A DNA stretch of 48,418 nt. Source: Rhodospirillaceae bacterium. Its GTDB lineage: Bacteria > Pseudomonadota > Alphaproteobacteria > TMED109. This document shows, piece after piece, positions 36,794-46,625 of the stretch. The DNA lies in contig CABZPW010000002.1 of the NCBI GenBank assembly GCA_902527765.1, positions 1 to 48,418 of the forward strand. The letters run 5' to 3'. Below the pieces are notes generated by a model. The model did not search any database. It had not been told where the DNA came from and saw only the letters and a program-made list of their open reading frames with translations. The translations under genes and the position numbers were made by a program. How positions within the stretch are numbered: the stretch's first letter is position 1; each line of letters opens with the position of its first letter.

Positions 36794-38708
36794 ATATAGA
36801 AATTAGTCCACCAAATGCCATTAAAAATGCCCCGCTCCATATTAAAATTATAAAAGGATTAAAATAAATTCTTACTATTCTTTTTCCTGAGTTAAGTGGC
36901 TGCTCTTGGCCCATCACTATATAAAGGTGGCTAAAAAAATTTCTATAAATAGCCGCCTCAGTACTAGGCATTCCTGTATCTAAGTAAAGCCTTCTTTCTG
37001 CAAACATACTAATATTTTTCTTAAAACCTTCTACACTAAAATTGCCTGTTTGTGAAATCCAGTTTTTTTCTTTTTTTTCTACAATTTCTTTTAATTGAAT
37101 TTTAAATTTTTCTACTTTAACAATTTCTTTTTCTTTCATAACTCCTTCATAGTATAACTTTTTAGAGTCTGATATTGCTACACCTAAAATAAAAACTGCT
37201 AACCCAAAATGAGCCAAATACATACCATAGGTAGAAATAGGAATAGAAAATGCTTTACTTAACTTGATATCTGAAATACTTTTTTTCGTTCTTATTTTTT
37301 CGTAAAAGTCATTAATTATAGAAATTAGTAACCATATTGATAAAATTATACCTATAAAAAATATTATAGGCCCTTCTAGTAAAAATAAAATTACCCCAAC
37401 TAAAAAAACAAAAATTATTATTGCTTTATTAAGCTTTTTTAATAAATTCTCCACAGTGTTTCTTTTCCAATTTATATTTATTATTACGCCACTCACAAAA
37501 ATAGCTGGCATTATAATTGGTAAAAAAACTAAATTAAAATATGGTGCTCCCACTGATATATCTTTACCAGTCATAACCTCTACAAAAAGTGGCCATAATG
37601 TTCCCAACAAAATAGTTACTGTAGAAGCACACAAAAATACATTATTTAGCAAAAGTCCTCCTTCTTTAGAGAGAAGGTTAAGCTTTTCATCACTTTCAAT
37701 TTTATCATATTTTATGACATATAAGATTAATGATGCCCCAGTAATCAAAAATAAAAAACTTAATATATATATTCCTCTTGCAGGATCTGAAGCAAATGCG
37801 TGAACTGATGTTAATAGGCCTGACCTTACTATAAAAGTACCTAATAGTGTAAGAGAGAAAGCAATTATGGATAGCAAAATGGTCCATGATTTTAAATTAT
37901 CTCTCTTTTCTGTAACTCTGTTAGAATGTAATAAAGCCGTTAGCAACAACCAAGGAAGCAAAGAAACATTTTCTACTGGGTCCCAAAACCACCAACCTCC
38001 CCAACCTAGCTCATAATATGCCCAAAATGACCCCAAAGTAATTCCCAGTGTCAAAAAAATCCAAGATATTAGAATCCAGGGTCTTATTTCATTTGCCCAC
38101 TTTCTGTCAATTTTGCCTTCAAGTAAAGCGGCAATAGAATACGCAAAAGGAATAGTTAACCCAACGTAACCTAAATATAAAAGTGGCGGATGAAAGGCTA
38201 AGCCAGGGTCTTGTAAAACTGGGTTAAGCCCTTTCCCCTCCTCTGGTATAGGACTAATTCTTAAGAAAGGGTTTGAAGTAAATATAGTGAATCCTATAAA
38301 CCCAATATTCACTATATTTGATGTAAAAAAAACTTTTGCTGTAAATTTCTTATTATTATTTTTTGTATATAAAGTAAGGAAAAAACCATAGCCTCCCAAA
38401 AATGCTAACCACATTAATAATGACCCTTCGTGGTTACCCCAAGTACCAGAAACCTTATAAAGTAAAGGCTTATTAGTATGAGAGTTATTATAAATATTTA
38501 ATACGCTGAAATCAGATAGCACGTAACTTATTATCAAAAATAAAAAGGATGCTATTAATAGCAAGCAAATAGAGAAGTTAATTTTTCTAAGAATAAAGAA
38601 GTTATCTTCTGAAAAATTAATAAAGCAGACTCTTGTTGAAAAAAATAAGTGTATTGCTGATAAAACAAAAGCGAATATTAAAAGAATAAAACCAAGTTCA
38701 GCTATCAA
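36771..38708 (-). CDS. ccmF: Heme lyase CcmF
   Basis: VSGTWGNHEGSLLMWL; WGGWWFWDPVENVSLLPWLLLTALLHS. Confidence 0.97.
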   Translation of the reverse strand: MIAELGFILLIFAFVLSAIHLFFSTRVCFINFSEDNFFILRKINFSICLLLIASFLFLIISYVLSDFSVLNIYNNSHTNKPLLYKVSGTWGNHEGSLLMWLAFLGGYGFFLTLYTKNNNKKFTAKVFFTSNIVNIGFIGFTIFTSNPFLRISPIPEEGKGLNPVLQDPGLAFHPPLLYLGYVGLTIPFAYSIAALLEGKIDRKWANEIRPWILISWIFLTLGITLGSFWAYYELGWGGWWFWDPVENVSLLPWLLLTALLHSNRVTEKRDNLKSWTILLSIIAFSLTLLGTFIVRSGLLTSVHAFASDPARGIYILSFLFLITGASLILYVIKYDKIESDEKLNLLSKEGGLLLNNVFLCASTVTILLGTLWPLFVEVMTGKDISVGAPYFNLVFLPIIMPAIFVSGVIININWKRNTVENLLKKLNKAIIIFVFLVGVILFLLEGPIIFFIGIILSIWLLISIINDFYEKIRTKKSISDIKLSKAFSIPISTYGMYLAHFGLAVFILGVAISDSKKLYYEGVMKEKEIVKVEKFKIQLKEIVEKKEKNWISQTGNFSVEGFKKNISMFAERRLYLDTGMPSTEAAIYRNFFSHLYIVMGQEQPLNSGKRIVRIYFNPFIILIWSGAFLMAFGGLISICDKKRNR

Positions 38709-38709
38709 T

Positions 38710-39156
38710 TTATTTTTCCTCCTCTAAAGCTTTGTGAATTTCCGGTGGCATATAATTTTCATCATGTTTTGCTAATACCTTTTCAGCCATAAATATTTTT
38801 TTTTCTTTATTAAATCTACCCTCCGCAACTACTCCTTGATTTTCCCTAAACAAGTCTGGAAGAATACCTTCAAACATAACATTCACAGTATTTTTATTAT
38901 CAGTTATCATAAAATTTACTTTTAAACCATCATCACTAAAATTAATGCTTTTTTCTTTAACTAATCCTCCTACTCTAATATATTGCATTTTGTCTTCTTC
39001 TTTTTCAAATAACTTAGAAGGTGTGTAAAAAAAAACAATTTTTTCATCTAAAGCTTTTAATACAAAAAATGTTGCCAATGCAATACTTAAAAATACTGCT
39101 AACAGAAAACTAAATCTTTTCAATTTTTTATTCTTCAAAACCATCATTTTTCTCAA
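38710..39156 (-). CDS. ccmE: Heme chaperone CcmE
   Basis: IRVGGLVKEKSI; VLAKHDENYMPPEIH (HX3Y heme-binding motif). Confidence 0.95.
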   Translation of the reverse strand: MRKMMVLKNKKLKRFSFLLAVFLSIALATFFVLKALDEKIVFFYTPSKLFEKEEDKMQYIRVGGLVKEKSINFSDDGLKVNFMITDNKNTVNVMFEGILPDLFRENQGVVAEGRFNKEKKIFMAEKVLAKHDENYMPPEIHKALEEEK

Positions 39157-39304
39157 TCAAGTATTTTAATTTTCTATTAATTTCTTTTTTTCTTAAAAGA
39201 ACTTTTAAAAATAATAATATTAACAATACGAACCACACACCATAAGCAGACCAAATAAAAAAACCATACCCATTCATTTCAAATATCAAGAAGAGTTCAC
39301 TCAT
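39128..39304 (-). CDS. ccmD: Heme exporter protein CcmD, not in the ORF track
   Basis: Hand translation: MSELFLIFEMNGYGFFIWSAYGVWFVLLILLFLKVLLRKKEINRKLKYLIEKNDGFEE*. CcmD-like single TM; sits between ccmC and ccmE. Confidence 0.88.
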   Translation of the reverse strand: MSELFLIFEMNGYGFFIWSAYGVWFVLLILLFLKVLLRKKEINRKLKYLIEKNDGFEE

Positions 39305-39309
39305 AGTAA

Positions 39310-40032
39310 TTAATCCTTTGAACTTAAAAATAAGATCTTTTTTTCCGCTATTGCAGACTGAATATTAGTAAAAATTAAATAAAAAAATAATAGTAAAACG
39401 CCTGTGGACATAATCATTAGTGGAATAAGCATCTCAATGTTAATTGACGGACCACTAGCTCTAATTACACTTGCCGGTTGATGTAAAGTATTCCACCAAT
39501 CAACTGAAAATTTTATAATGGGTATATTTATAGCTCCAATTATTGATAAATAAGAAAAGGATAAATCACCATTTACATTATATTTGAATGCTTTATCAAT
39601 AAAAATTAAACCTAAATATATAAATAATAATATTAAAAATGAAGTAAGCCTTGCATCCCAGACCCAATATGTTCCCCATGTAGGTTTTCCCCATAGCGAT
39701 CCTGTAATCAAAGTTATTAAAGTAAATATAATAGCTACAAATGGTATTTCTTTAGCCATTAATACAAATAAAGGAAATTTCCAAATTAAATAAAAAACAC
39801 TAAGAAGAAAAATCAAAACATAGGCAAATAAACTTATCCATGCTGAGGATACATGAATATACATTATTCTAACTGTTTCTCCTTGCTGATAGTCAGGTGG
39901 AGAAAAAAATAATCCTATTATTAAACCTATAGCAATTAAAGGTAATGCAGTATAAAGACAAACATTTTTTATAGGCATTATAATTAAGCTAAACTTATTT
40001 GGGTTAGCGTATTTGTGCAGTTTCCTTAACAT
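39310..40032 (-). CDS. ccmC: Heme exporter protein CcmC
   Basis: MYIHVSSAWISL; WGKPTWGTYWVWDARLTS (WWD-type motif); WWNTLHQPASV. Confidence 0.96.
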   Translation of the reverse strand: MLRKLHKYANPNKFSLIIMPIKNVCLYTALPLIAIGLIIGLFFSPPDYQQGETVRIMYIHVSSAWISLFAYVLIFLLSVFYLIWKFPLFVLMAKEIPFVAIIFTLITLITGSLWGKPTWGTYWVWDARLTSFLILLFIYLGLIFIDKAFKYNVNGDLSFSYLSIIGAINIPIIKFSVDWWNTLHQPASVIRASGPSINIEMLIPLMIMSTGVLLLFFYLIFTNIQSAIAEKKILFLSSKD

Positions 40033-40034
40033 CT

Positions 40035-40694
40035 TTAATTGATTATACTTTTTAAAATTTTTACTGTTATCATAGGAAAAAATATTATTCCTATACTTAA
40101 GATAGCTAATAATAAATAAAATTCAGCATTTATATTACTATTATTAATATTGGTTCCCATGACACCAAAAATTATAATTGGTAAGTAAAATGGAAGAGTA
40201 ATAAAGGTTAACGCTGCACCTCTCAAGGAAGAGCCTAACATTAAAGCTGCAATTGGAGAACCTATTAGAGTGAATATTGGTGTAGCTAATATTAAACTAA
40301 TAAATAAGTTTAAATTATTTTCACTATAGCCTGAAAATATATAAGAACATAAGGGGGCAATCAAAATAATTGGTAATCCACTAAAAAGCCAATGACTTAA
40401 ACATTTTGCATAAACTACAATAACTAGTGGTACTTTATTAACAATATAATAAAGTAAAGTTCCATCATTATAATCCTCTTTATACATGTGATCTAAGGCA
40501 ATTAAATTTGCGAAAAGTGTGGAGATCCAAATAGCTGATATAGATACATTTAATTCTAAATATTGACTACTGCCAAAAGCAAGGGGAAATATAATCAAAC
40601 ATAATAAAAAAAAGGAAATCGTAAACCAGGCTTTATTTGACAAAAGATTGTCTTTAAAATCTTTTTTTAAAATTATGTAAAATAAATTATTCAA
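40035..40694 (-). CDS. ccmB: Heme exporter protein CcmB
   Basis: KDFKDNLLSNKAWFTISFFLLCLIIFPLAFG; GSPIAALMLGSSLRGAALTFITLPFYLPIIIFG. Confidence 0.93.
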   Translation of the reverse strand: MNNLFYIILKKDFKDNLLSNKAWFTISFFLLCLIIFPLAFGSSQYLELNVSISAIWISTLFANLIALDHMYKEDYNDGTLLYYIVNKVPLVIVVYAKCLSHWLFSGLPIILIAPLCSYIFSGYSENNLNLFISLILATPIFTLIGSPIAALMLGSSLRGAALTFITLPFYLPIIIFGVMGTNINNSNINAEFYLLLAILSIGIIFFPMITVKILKSIIN

Positions 40695-41280
40695 TAACTA
40701 ATTCCTTAGTATTTTTAATATTTAAAATTCTACCTTTCTCATGCGTGGATAAAACTACCATACCTTTATTTGATATATGGCTTTCTATCATATTAACAAT
40801 TAATTCTCTATTATTATCATCCATCCCTGAAAAAGGTTCATCAAGCAACCATACATTATTGTTAAAAAAATAAAGCCTTACGAAAGTTAACTTTTTTTTT
40901 TGACCAAATGATAAAAAAGCAATAGGAGAAAAGAGTACATTAAATAGTGAAAAGAATTCGACAACTTCATCAATACTGACTTTAGAGTCATAAACCGCTT
41001 TCCAGAATTTTATAAAATCATACACTGTTTCATATTCTTTCAAACCAAACTTATGACCTATGTATCCTATTTTGCCTTCTACTCCTTTCCACTTTACAAG
41101 TCCTTGGTAAGACAAAAGGCCAGCTAAACAGTGTATAAGAGTTGTCTTTCCTCTACCGTTTTTACCTTTTATTATTAACATCTGCCCTTCGGAAACTTTA
41201 AATGAAAGTGGATTAAAAATACTTATTGAGTTTCTTTTACATGTTAGTTTAGTTACTGTTAAAGATAGCTTTTTTTTCAT
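40687..41280 (-). CDS. ccmA: Heme exporter ATP-binding protein CcmA
   Basis: IIKGKNGRGKTTLIHCLAGL; LSFGQKKKL; VWLLDEPFSGMD; STHEKG. Confidence 0.93.
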   Translation of the reverse strand: MKKKLSLTVTKLTCKRNSISIFNPLSFKVSEGQMLIIKGKNGRGKTTLIHCLAGLLSYQGLVKWKGVEGKIGYIGHKFGLKEYETVYDFIKFWKAVYDSKVSIDEVVEFFSLFNVLFSPIAFLSFGQKKKLTFVRLYFFNNNVWLLDEPFSGMDDNNRELIVNMIESHISNKGMVVLSTHEKGRILNIKNTKELVIE

Positions 41281-41286
41281 ATAAGC

Positions 41287-42558
41287 TTAATTTTTATTTC
41301 TCTTGTCTTCTATGATTATGCCATCATTTACTATGTTACCTTCATTTACAATATTAACTCTAATATTTAATTTAAATTGGCTCTTAAAAAAAGCTTTAAT
41401 ATCTTCTTCTTGAATGTTATTTCTGTTATTAACTTCACATATCAATACAGGGTCATCTAAAAAATCTTTACTTTCTATAACAAGTCTTGCTTTAGATATT
41501 TCTAAAAAATTATTGGTTAATTTATGTATTTGTTCTGGAGTGATAAAAATACCTTTCACCTTTGTAGATTGTTCTGCTCTACCCATCCATCCCTTAATTC
41601 TTACATTGGTTCTACCACATGGACTTGGAGCATCTATTATTGCTGACAAATCGCCCGTAGCTAACCTGATCATTGGATAAGAGTTATTAAGTTTTGTAAC
41701 TACTACCTCTCCAACCTCGCCATTACTAACTTGCTGATTAGAGCCCGGCTTTACTATTTCTAGAATAATATTTTCTTCTACTATCATTCCATCATTAATT
41801 TCATTATTTTTATTTTTACTTTCATATGCAATACACCCTACTTCTGCTGTACCATACATTTGTAATGGAACAATTTTATATTTTTCTCTAAAATATTTTC
41901 TTAAGTCATTTGAGAAAGGCTCTGCTCCTACTAATGCATTTTTTAAAAAAGATACATCTATATTATTTTCTTTAATTTTATCCAAAATTATTTTTAGAAA
42001 AGAAGGAGTTCCAACATAAAAGCTTGGCTTTACTGCTCTTATAGTTTCTATTTGTAAGTCTGTATTACCAATACCTCCAGGCAAAACTGAACAACCTAAA
42101 TTGATAGCAGAGTTTCCTATCATAATCCCTGCTGGACCTAAATGATAAGAGAAAGTATTGTAAACTAAGTCACCTTTTCTTAATCCTGCTGCATGTAAAC
42201 AACTTGACATATTCCAAAAGTCACCTTTTTCTCCTGGCTCATAAATTGGCCCTGGAGAAGCAAACATATATGCATACTCTTTTGTATCCTTAATATTAAA
42301 GCCAGCATAAGGAAAATTAGACTTCTGCATTTCTATTAAACTTGTTTTTCTCGTTATAGGAATATTATTAAAATCTTCTCTAGTATTAATCTTTTCAAAA
42401 TTAACTTTATTTAGCCTATTTTTCCACCCAACTGACTTCTCAGTTATTTTTTTTAATTTTAGACCAATATCTTTAAATAATAATTTTTCTCTTATTATAG
42501 GGTCCTGAGTTTCTTGATCATTAAAAAAAATATTAGTACCACTTTTAATCATAGCCAA
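41287..42558 (-). CDS. PaaK-like acyl-CoA ligase family protein (atypical P-loop)
   Basis: ASPGPIYEPGEKGDFW in place of the usual Ser/Thr/Gly-rich loop; VLPGGIGNTDLQIETIRAVKPSFYVGTPSFLKIIL; MYGTAEVGCIAYES; GWMGRAEQSTKVKGIFITPEQI. Confidence 0.87.
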   Translation of the reverse strand: MAMIKSGTNIFFNDQETQDPIIREKLLFKDIGLKLKKITEKSVGWKNRLNKVNFEKINTREDFNNIPITRKTSLIEMQKSNFPYAGFNIKDTKEYAYMFASPGPIYEPGEKGDFWNMSSCLHAAGLRKGDLVYNTFSYHLGPAGIMIGNSAINLGCSVLPGGIGNTDLQIETIRAVKPSFYVGTPSFLKIILDKIKENNIDVSFLKNALVGAEPFSNDLRKYFREKYKIVPLQMYGTAEVGCIAYESKNKNNEINDGMIVEENIILEIVKPGSNQQVSNGEVGEVVVTKLNNSYPMIRLATGDLSAIIDAPSPCGRTNVRIKGWMGRAEQSTKVKGIFITPEQIHKLTNNFLEISKARLVIESKDFLDDPVLICEVNNRNNIQEEDIKAFFKSQFKLNIRVNIVNEGNIVNDGIIIEDKRNKN

Positions 42559-43334
42559 CGTTTTCTTCTTTTATAAGATTTTAAATCTTTAAATGACTTT
42601 CTATTATCATTTCCTCCACCTAAATAAAACTCTTTTACATCCTCATTCTCGATTAGGTCTTCTGACTTTCCTTCCATTACTATCTTACCATTTTCCATAA
42701 TATAAGAACGTGAAGATAAATTGAGCGCCAATTTAGCATTCTGTTCTACTAATAAAATAGTAATCCCTAATTCTTTATTTAATTTCCTAATTATATCAAA
42801 AACTTCTTTTACGAGCATAGGAGATAAACCCATTGAGGGTTCATCCATTAAAATAATTTTAGGTTTAGCCATTAGTGCTCTTCCTATTGCAAGCATTTGT
42901 TGTTCTCCTCCAGAAAGATAACCTGATAAACCTTTTCTTTCTCTAAGCCTAGGGAAAAAGTTCATAACCTCCTCAATATCATTATTAATCATTTTTCTAT
43001 CAGTTCTAGTGTGAGCCCCCAATCTAAGATTTTCTTCTATAGTCATATCCGCTATACATCTTCTGCCCTCCATTACTTGAAAGATACCTTTTTTAACAAT
43101 TTCAGATGGATTTGATTTTGTTATATCATATCCTTCAAAAAGAATACTTCCTTTTGTAGTTTCACCGTCCTCAGTTTTTAGTAAACCAGATATAGATTTT
43201 AATGTAGTAGACTTGCCTGCTCCATTTGCCCCTAAAAGAGATACTATTTCTCCTTCATTTACTTCAAGACTTAAACCTTTAATGACCAATACAACTTCAT
43301 TGTATACTACTTCAATATTTTTAACTTTTAACAT
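42549..43334 (-). CDS. livF: Branched-chain-type ABC transporter ATP-binding protein (LivF-like)
   Basis: GANGAGKSTTLKSISG; YLSGGEQQMLAIGRALMAKPKIILMDEPSMGLSP; LLVEQNAKLAL. Confidence 0.94.
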   Translation of the reverse strand: MLKVKNIEVVYNEVVLVIKGLSLEVNEGEIVSLLGANGAGKSTTLKSISGLLKTEDGETTKGSILFEGYDITKSNPSEIVKKGIFQVMEGRRCIADMTIEENLRLGAHTRTDRKMINNDIEEVMNFFPRLRERKGLSGYLSGGEQQMLAIGRALMAKPKIILMDEPSMGLSPMLVKEVFDIIRKLNKELGITILLVEQNAKLALNLSSRSYIMENGKIVMEGKSEDLIENEDVKEFYLGGGNDNRKSFKDLKSYKRRKRWL

Positions 43335-43349
43335 GAATCAACTAAGTTT

Positions 43350-44639
43350 TTAGTAACCTCTCCACTCAGGTCTTCTAGGAAGAGAAATTTGATCCTCTTT
43401 TACCAATTGAATAATCTTTTCTTTCATTAGTTGATCAACACTTTTTTTATCAGTAGGACCATTTACTTTTACCATATAAATGGGTACTTCCATCAAACCT
43501 CTATGATCATCATTTTTCCAGGTTGAAGGCAAACATACCCCTTTAAGCTCTTCTGGCGCCCAGTTTTCATTTTTGTACATTGCATTTCTAATACTTTCAC
43601 CACTTAATTCTCCTTCAGTCATTGCCAGTTTCATTGCCTCTGCAATGTAAAACATTGAACAAACTGCTGAGATGTAATGTACTGATCTATATTGATCTTT
43701 TTTTCCAGACATAGAGGAAATATTTTTTATTAACTCCATTCCATCAGTGTCATCCCCCCACACAGAACTAGTTCTAACTGCAAAAACAATTCCATCAGCC
43801 GCTTTTCCAGATGCCTTTATAACTGTTTCATCTACGCCCCAAACATTTGTCATAAACTGTACTTCAGCTCCAACAGTATTACAGGCCTTTAAAAGTGCTG
43901 TTGTAGAATTTGAAGAGTTAGCTAAATAAGCATAGTTAGCTTCTATCTGTTTTAATGTTAAGCATTGTGCAGTGAAGTCTCCAGGTGCTAATGTGTAGTT
44001 TATTACTGATAATACTTCAAAACCCAATTCTTGAGCATACTCTCTGCATGCTTGCTTAGGTGCATTAGGATAAGGATGGTTATCCCCCATGTGTACAAAT
44101 TTAGGCTTATCACTTTTTCCTTTACTTTCCCAATCCTTTAATGCCCAAGTTAGCAAACCTCTACATGCATCAGAATAGGAAGGCCCATAAAAGAAATTAT
44201 ATGGAGCTGCTTTAAAAGAGTTAGGAGCTTTACCTGTAGGGTCAGTAAGTTGCCCAGCATAAGAGCCTGAAAAAAATGGAATTTTATCTCTAGCAATAGT
44301 TTCCATGAGTGCTTCAGTATCTGCTGTCCCCCACCCTATAACAGTAATAACCTTCAATCTAGACTTCCATCTTTTATATGTAGCTACTGCCCTTGGAGCC
44401 TTGTAACTATAGTCAACAGTATCCACTCTAATTTTTCTATTATTAATTCCACCGTTTTTATTTATCCATTTTATGGCATCAATATGTCCCTGACCAAAAG
44501 GTTTGCCTACACTTGAAGTTGGTCCTGTAAAATCAACTAACTGTCCAACAGGTATATCATTGGAAATGATAATTCTGGAAAGTAAAAATCCTAAAATAAA
44601 TATTATGATATAGGAAAGTTTTATAAAGTATTTTGACAT
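43350..44639 (-). CDS. Branched-chain-type ABC transporter substrate-binding protein
   Basis: N-terminal signal/anchor; VGQLVDFTGPTSSVGKPFGQGHIDAIKWINKNGGINNRKIRV. Periplasmic binding protein type 1. Confidence 0.93.
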   Translation of the reverse strand: MSKYFIKLSYIIIFILGFLLSRIIISNDIPVGQLVDFTGPTSSVGKPFGQGHIDAIKWINKNGGINNRKIRVDTVDYSYKAPRAVATYKRWKSRLKVITVIGWGTADTEALMETIARDKIPFFSGSYAGQLTDPTGKAPNSFKAAPYNFFYGPSYSDACRGLLTWALKDWESKGKSDKPKFVHMGDNHPYPNAPKQACREYAQELGFEVLSVINYTLAPGDFTAQCLTLKQIEANYAYLANSSNSTTALLKACNTVGAEVQFMTNVWGVDETVIKASGKAADGIVFAVRTSSVWGDDTDGMELIKNISSMSGKKDQYRSVHYISAVCSMFYIAEAMKLAMTEGELSGESIRNAMYKNENWAPEELKGVCLPSTWKNDDHRGLMEVPIYMVKVNGPTDKKSVDQLMKEKIIQLVKEDQISLPRRPEWRGY

Positions 44640-44655
44640 ATTTGCCTCCTGTAAA

Positions 44656-45729
44656 CTAGTATGAAAAAGGATATAATTTAAACCATGCTCTAATTTGTCC
44701 CCAACGATAGGCTAATCCATTAGGTTCAAAAATCAAGAATAATATTATCACCAAACCTATAGATGCCTCTTTAATAAAGGGTATAGCCTCTGATAAAGAT
44801 AAAGCATTATCTATTGGTGTACCTGCTAAAGATCTTGTCAACCAATCCATAATCTCTGGCAATAAAACCATAAAGGCAGCACCCATTATAGATCCCCTAA
44901 CAGAACCTAGGCCTCCAATTATAATCATAGCTAAAAAAGTAATGGATAATTGAATATTAAATTCCTCTATTGATACAAAATTTAAATAATGACCATATAG
45001 TGCTCCGCCAAGACCAGCAAAGAAAGATGAAATTCCAAACGAGAGTATTCTATACTTTGTAAGATTAATACCCATCATTTCTGCAGATAAATAATGATCT
45101 CTAACTGCTAAAAATGCTCTGCCATCTCTAGTTCTTAATATATTGGTTGCTAAAATAAAGCTAATCACTACCCAAAATAAAACTATAAAAAAGTATTTTG
45201 TATCTGTATCAAAAAATATTCCAAAAATTTTCAAAGGCTCAGCTGAAGCTCCATCTACACCACCTGTAAACCAGGAGGCTCTTGAAAAGAAATCTTCCAT
45301 TATAAACTGTGCTGCCAAAGTTGCTATTGCTAAATAAAGTCCTTTTACTCTAGCAGCCGGAATACCAAAAAGTAGTCCTACTAGTGCAGTCAATATTGCT
45401 GCCAGAGGTATACAAAAGAATACTGGAATGGCAAAGTTATTGTTCAACCAAGCTGAGGCAAAGGCTCCAAAACCAAAAAAAACTGCATGCCCCACTGATA
45501 TTTGGCCAGTAAAACCAACTAATATATTTAACCCTAAAGCCGCAATTGCATAAAATCCAATATAAATTAGTAAAGAAATAAGATAAGAGTCTAACAATAA
45601 GGGTGAAAATATAAGAAATAAAATACCTAGACATGTTAGATAAAATCCTTTTTTATCATCGAACATAGTCATGTCTCTATTATAAGAGGTTCTAAAGTCT
45701 CCACAAGGTCTGCTATTTTTCAAATTCAT
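44656..45729 (-). CDS. livM: Branched-chain-type ABC transporter permease (LivM-like)
   Basis: YAIAALGLNILVGFTGQISVGHAVFFGFGAFASAWL; SFFAGLGGALYGHYLNFVS; IIGGLGSVRGSIMGAAF. Confidence 0.95.
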   Translation of the reverse strand: MNLKNSRPCGDFRTSYNRDMTMFDDKKGFYLTCLGILFLIFSPLLLDSYLISLLIYIGFYAIAALGLNILVGFTGQISVGHAVFFGFGAFASAWLNNNFAIPVFFCIPLAAILTALVGLLFGIPAARVKGLYLAIATLAAQFIMEDFFSRASWFTGGVDGASAEPLKIFGIFFDTDTKYFFIVLFWVVISFILATNILRTRDGRAFLAVRDHYLSAEMMGINLTKYRILSFGISSFFAGLGGALYGHYLNFVSIEEFNIQLSITFLAMIIIGGLGSVRGSIMGAAFMVLLPEIMDWLTRSLAGTPIDNALSLSEAIPFIKEASIGLVIILFLIFEPNGLAYRWGQIRAWFKLYPFSY

Positions 45730-45731
45730 AT

Positions 45732-46625
45732 TTATACTCTTTCAATATCTTTGGTGCCAAAAAAACCATATGGCTTAATCATAAGAATAACAATTAATGC
45801 ATAAAATGGTGCTATTCTAATTAGGTTTCCTATATTGAGGAATTGTACATCTATATAATGTGCTAAATGTTCTAATAATCCTATTACTAAACCCCCAAGA
45901 ATTGCTCCAAGCACTGAATCTAAACCTCCTAAAATTACTGCTGGAAATACCTTTATACCCATAAAAGCAATACCAGAAGAAATCCCATTAACAATTCCAA
46001 AGACAACTCCTGCTACGGCAGATACCATTGCAGATATAGCCCATGCAGCAGCAAAAACTTGTTTTATTGATACACCTAAAGATTGAGCAGCCTGTTGATC
46101 AAAAGCGGTAGCCCTCATTGCTAGACCAAGCTTTGATTTTTTAAAAAATAAAGCAAAACTTATCATTATAAATATACTAATTAAACCACTCATTAAATAG
46201 GCTGTTTGTACATTTAAACCAAATATATTTAAACTCTCCGAACTAAAAATTTGTGGAAAAGGCTCTGTAAAGACTCCGAACATCCAATTCATAATTGCTT
46301 GAAAAAAAATTGATAAGCCAATAGTGACCATTATTATAGAAATTATAGGCTCTCCTATTAACGGTTTTAAAATTATAATTTGAACTAAAATTCCAAATAA
46401 CATCATAAATAATAAAGTTAATAAAAAAGCCATATAAAATGGCATAGAAAACTTTGCTAATAACCACCAACAAGCCCAAGCACCAACTAACAAAAATTCT
46501 CCTTGGGCAAAATTTACAACCTGGCTGGATTTATAAATCAAAACAAATGACATTGCCACCACTCCATAAAGCAAACCTATGATAAAACCGTTAACCAATA
46601 ATTGAATTAAAAAATCAAATGCCAT
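45732..46625 (-). CDS. livH: Branched-chain-type ABC transporter permease (LivH-like)
   Basis: QLLVNGFIIGLLYGVVAMSFVLIYKSSQVVNFAQGEFLLVGAW; VILGGLDSVLGAILGGLVIGLLE. Confidence 0.95.
   Translation of the reverse strand: MAFDFLIQLLVNGFIIGLLYGVVAMSFVLIYKSSQVVNFAQGEFLLVGAWACWWLLAKFSMPFYMAFLLTLLFMMLFGILVQIIILKPLIGEPIISIIMVTIGLSIFFQAIMNWMFGVFTEPFPQIFSSESLNIFGLNVQTAYLMSGLISIFIMISFALFFKKSKLGLAMRATAFDQQAAQSLGVSIKQVFAAAWAISAMVSAVAGVVFGIVNGISSGIAFMGIKVFPAVILGGLDSVLGAILGGLVIGLLEHLAHYIDVQFLNIGNLIRIAPFYALIVILMIKPYGFFGTKDIERV

Noticed and set aside
37705-37887. 60-aa minus-strand ORF inside ccmF in another frame, and similar ones at 45437-45634 and 46243-46479
   Set aside because: Out-of-frame reading of intact conserved genes (ccmF, livM, livH).
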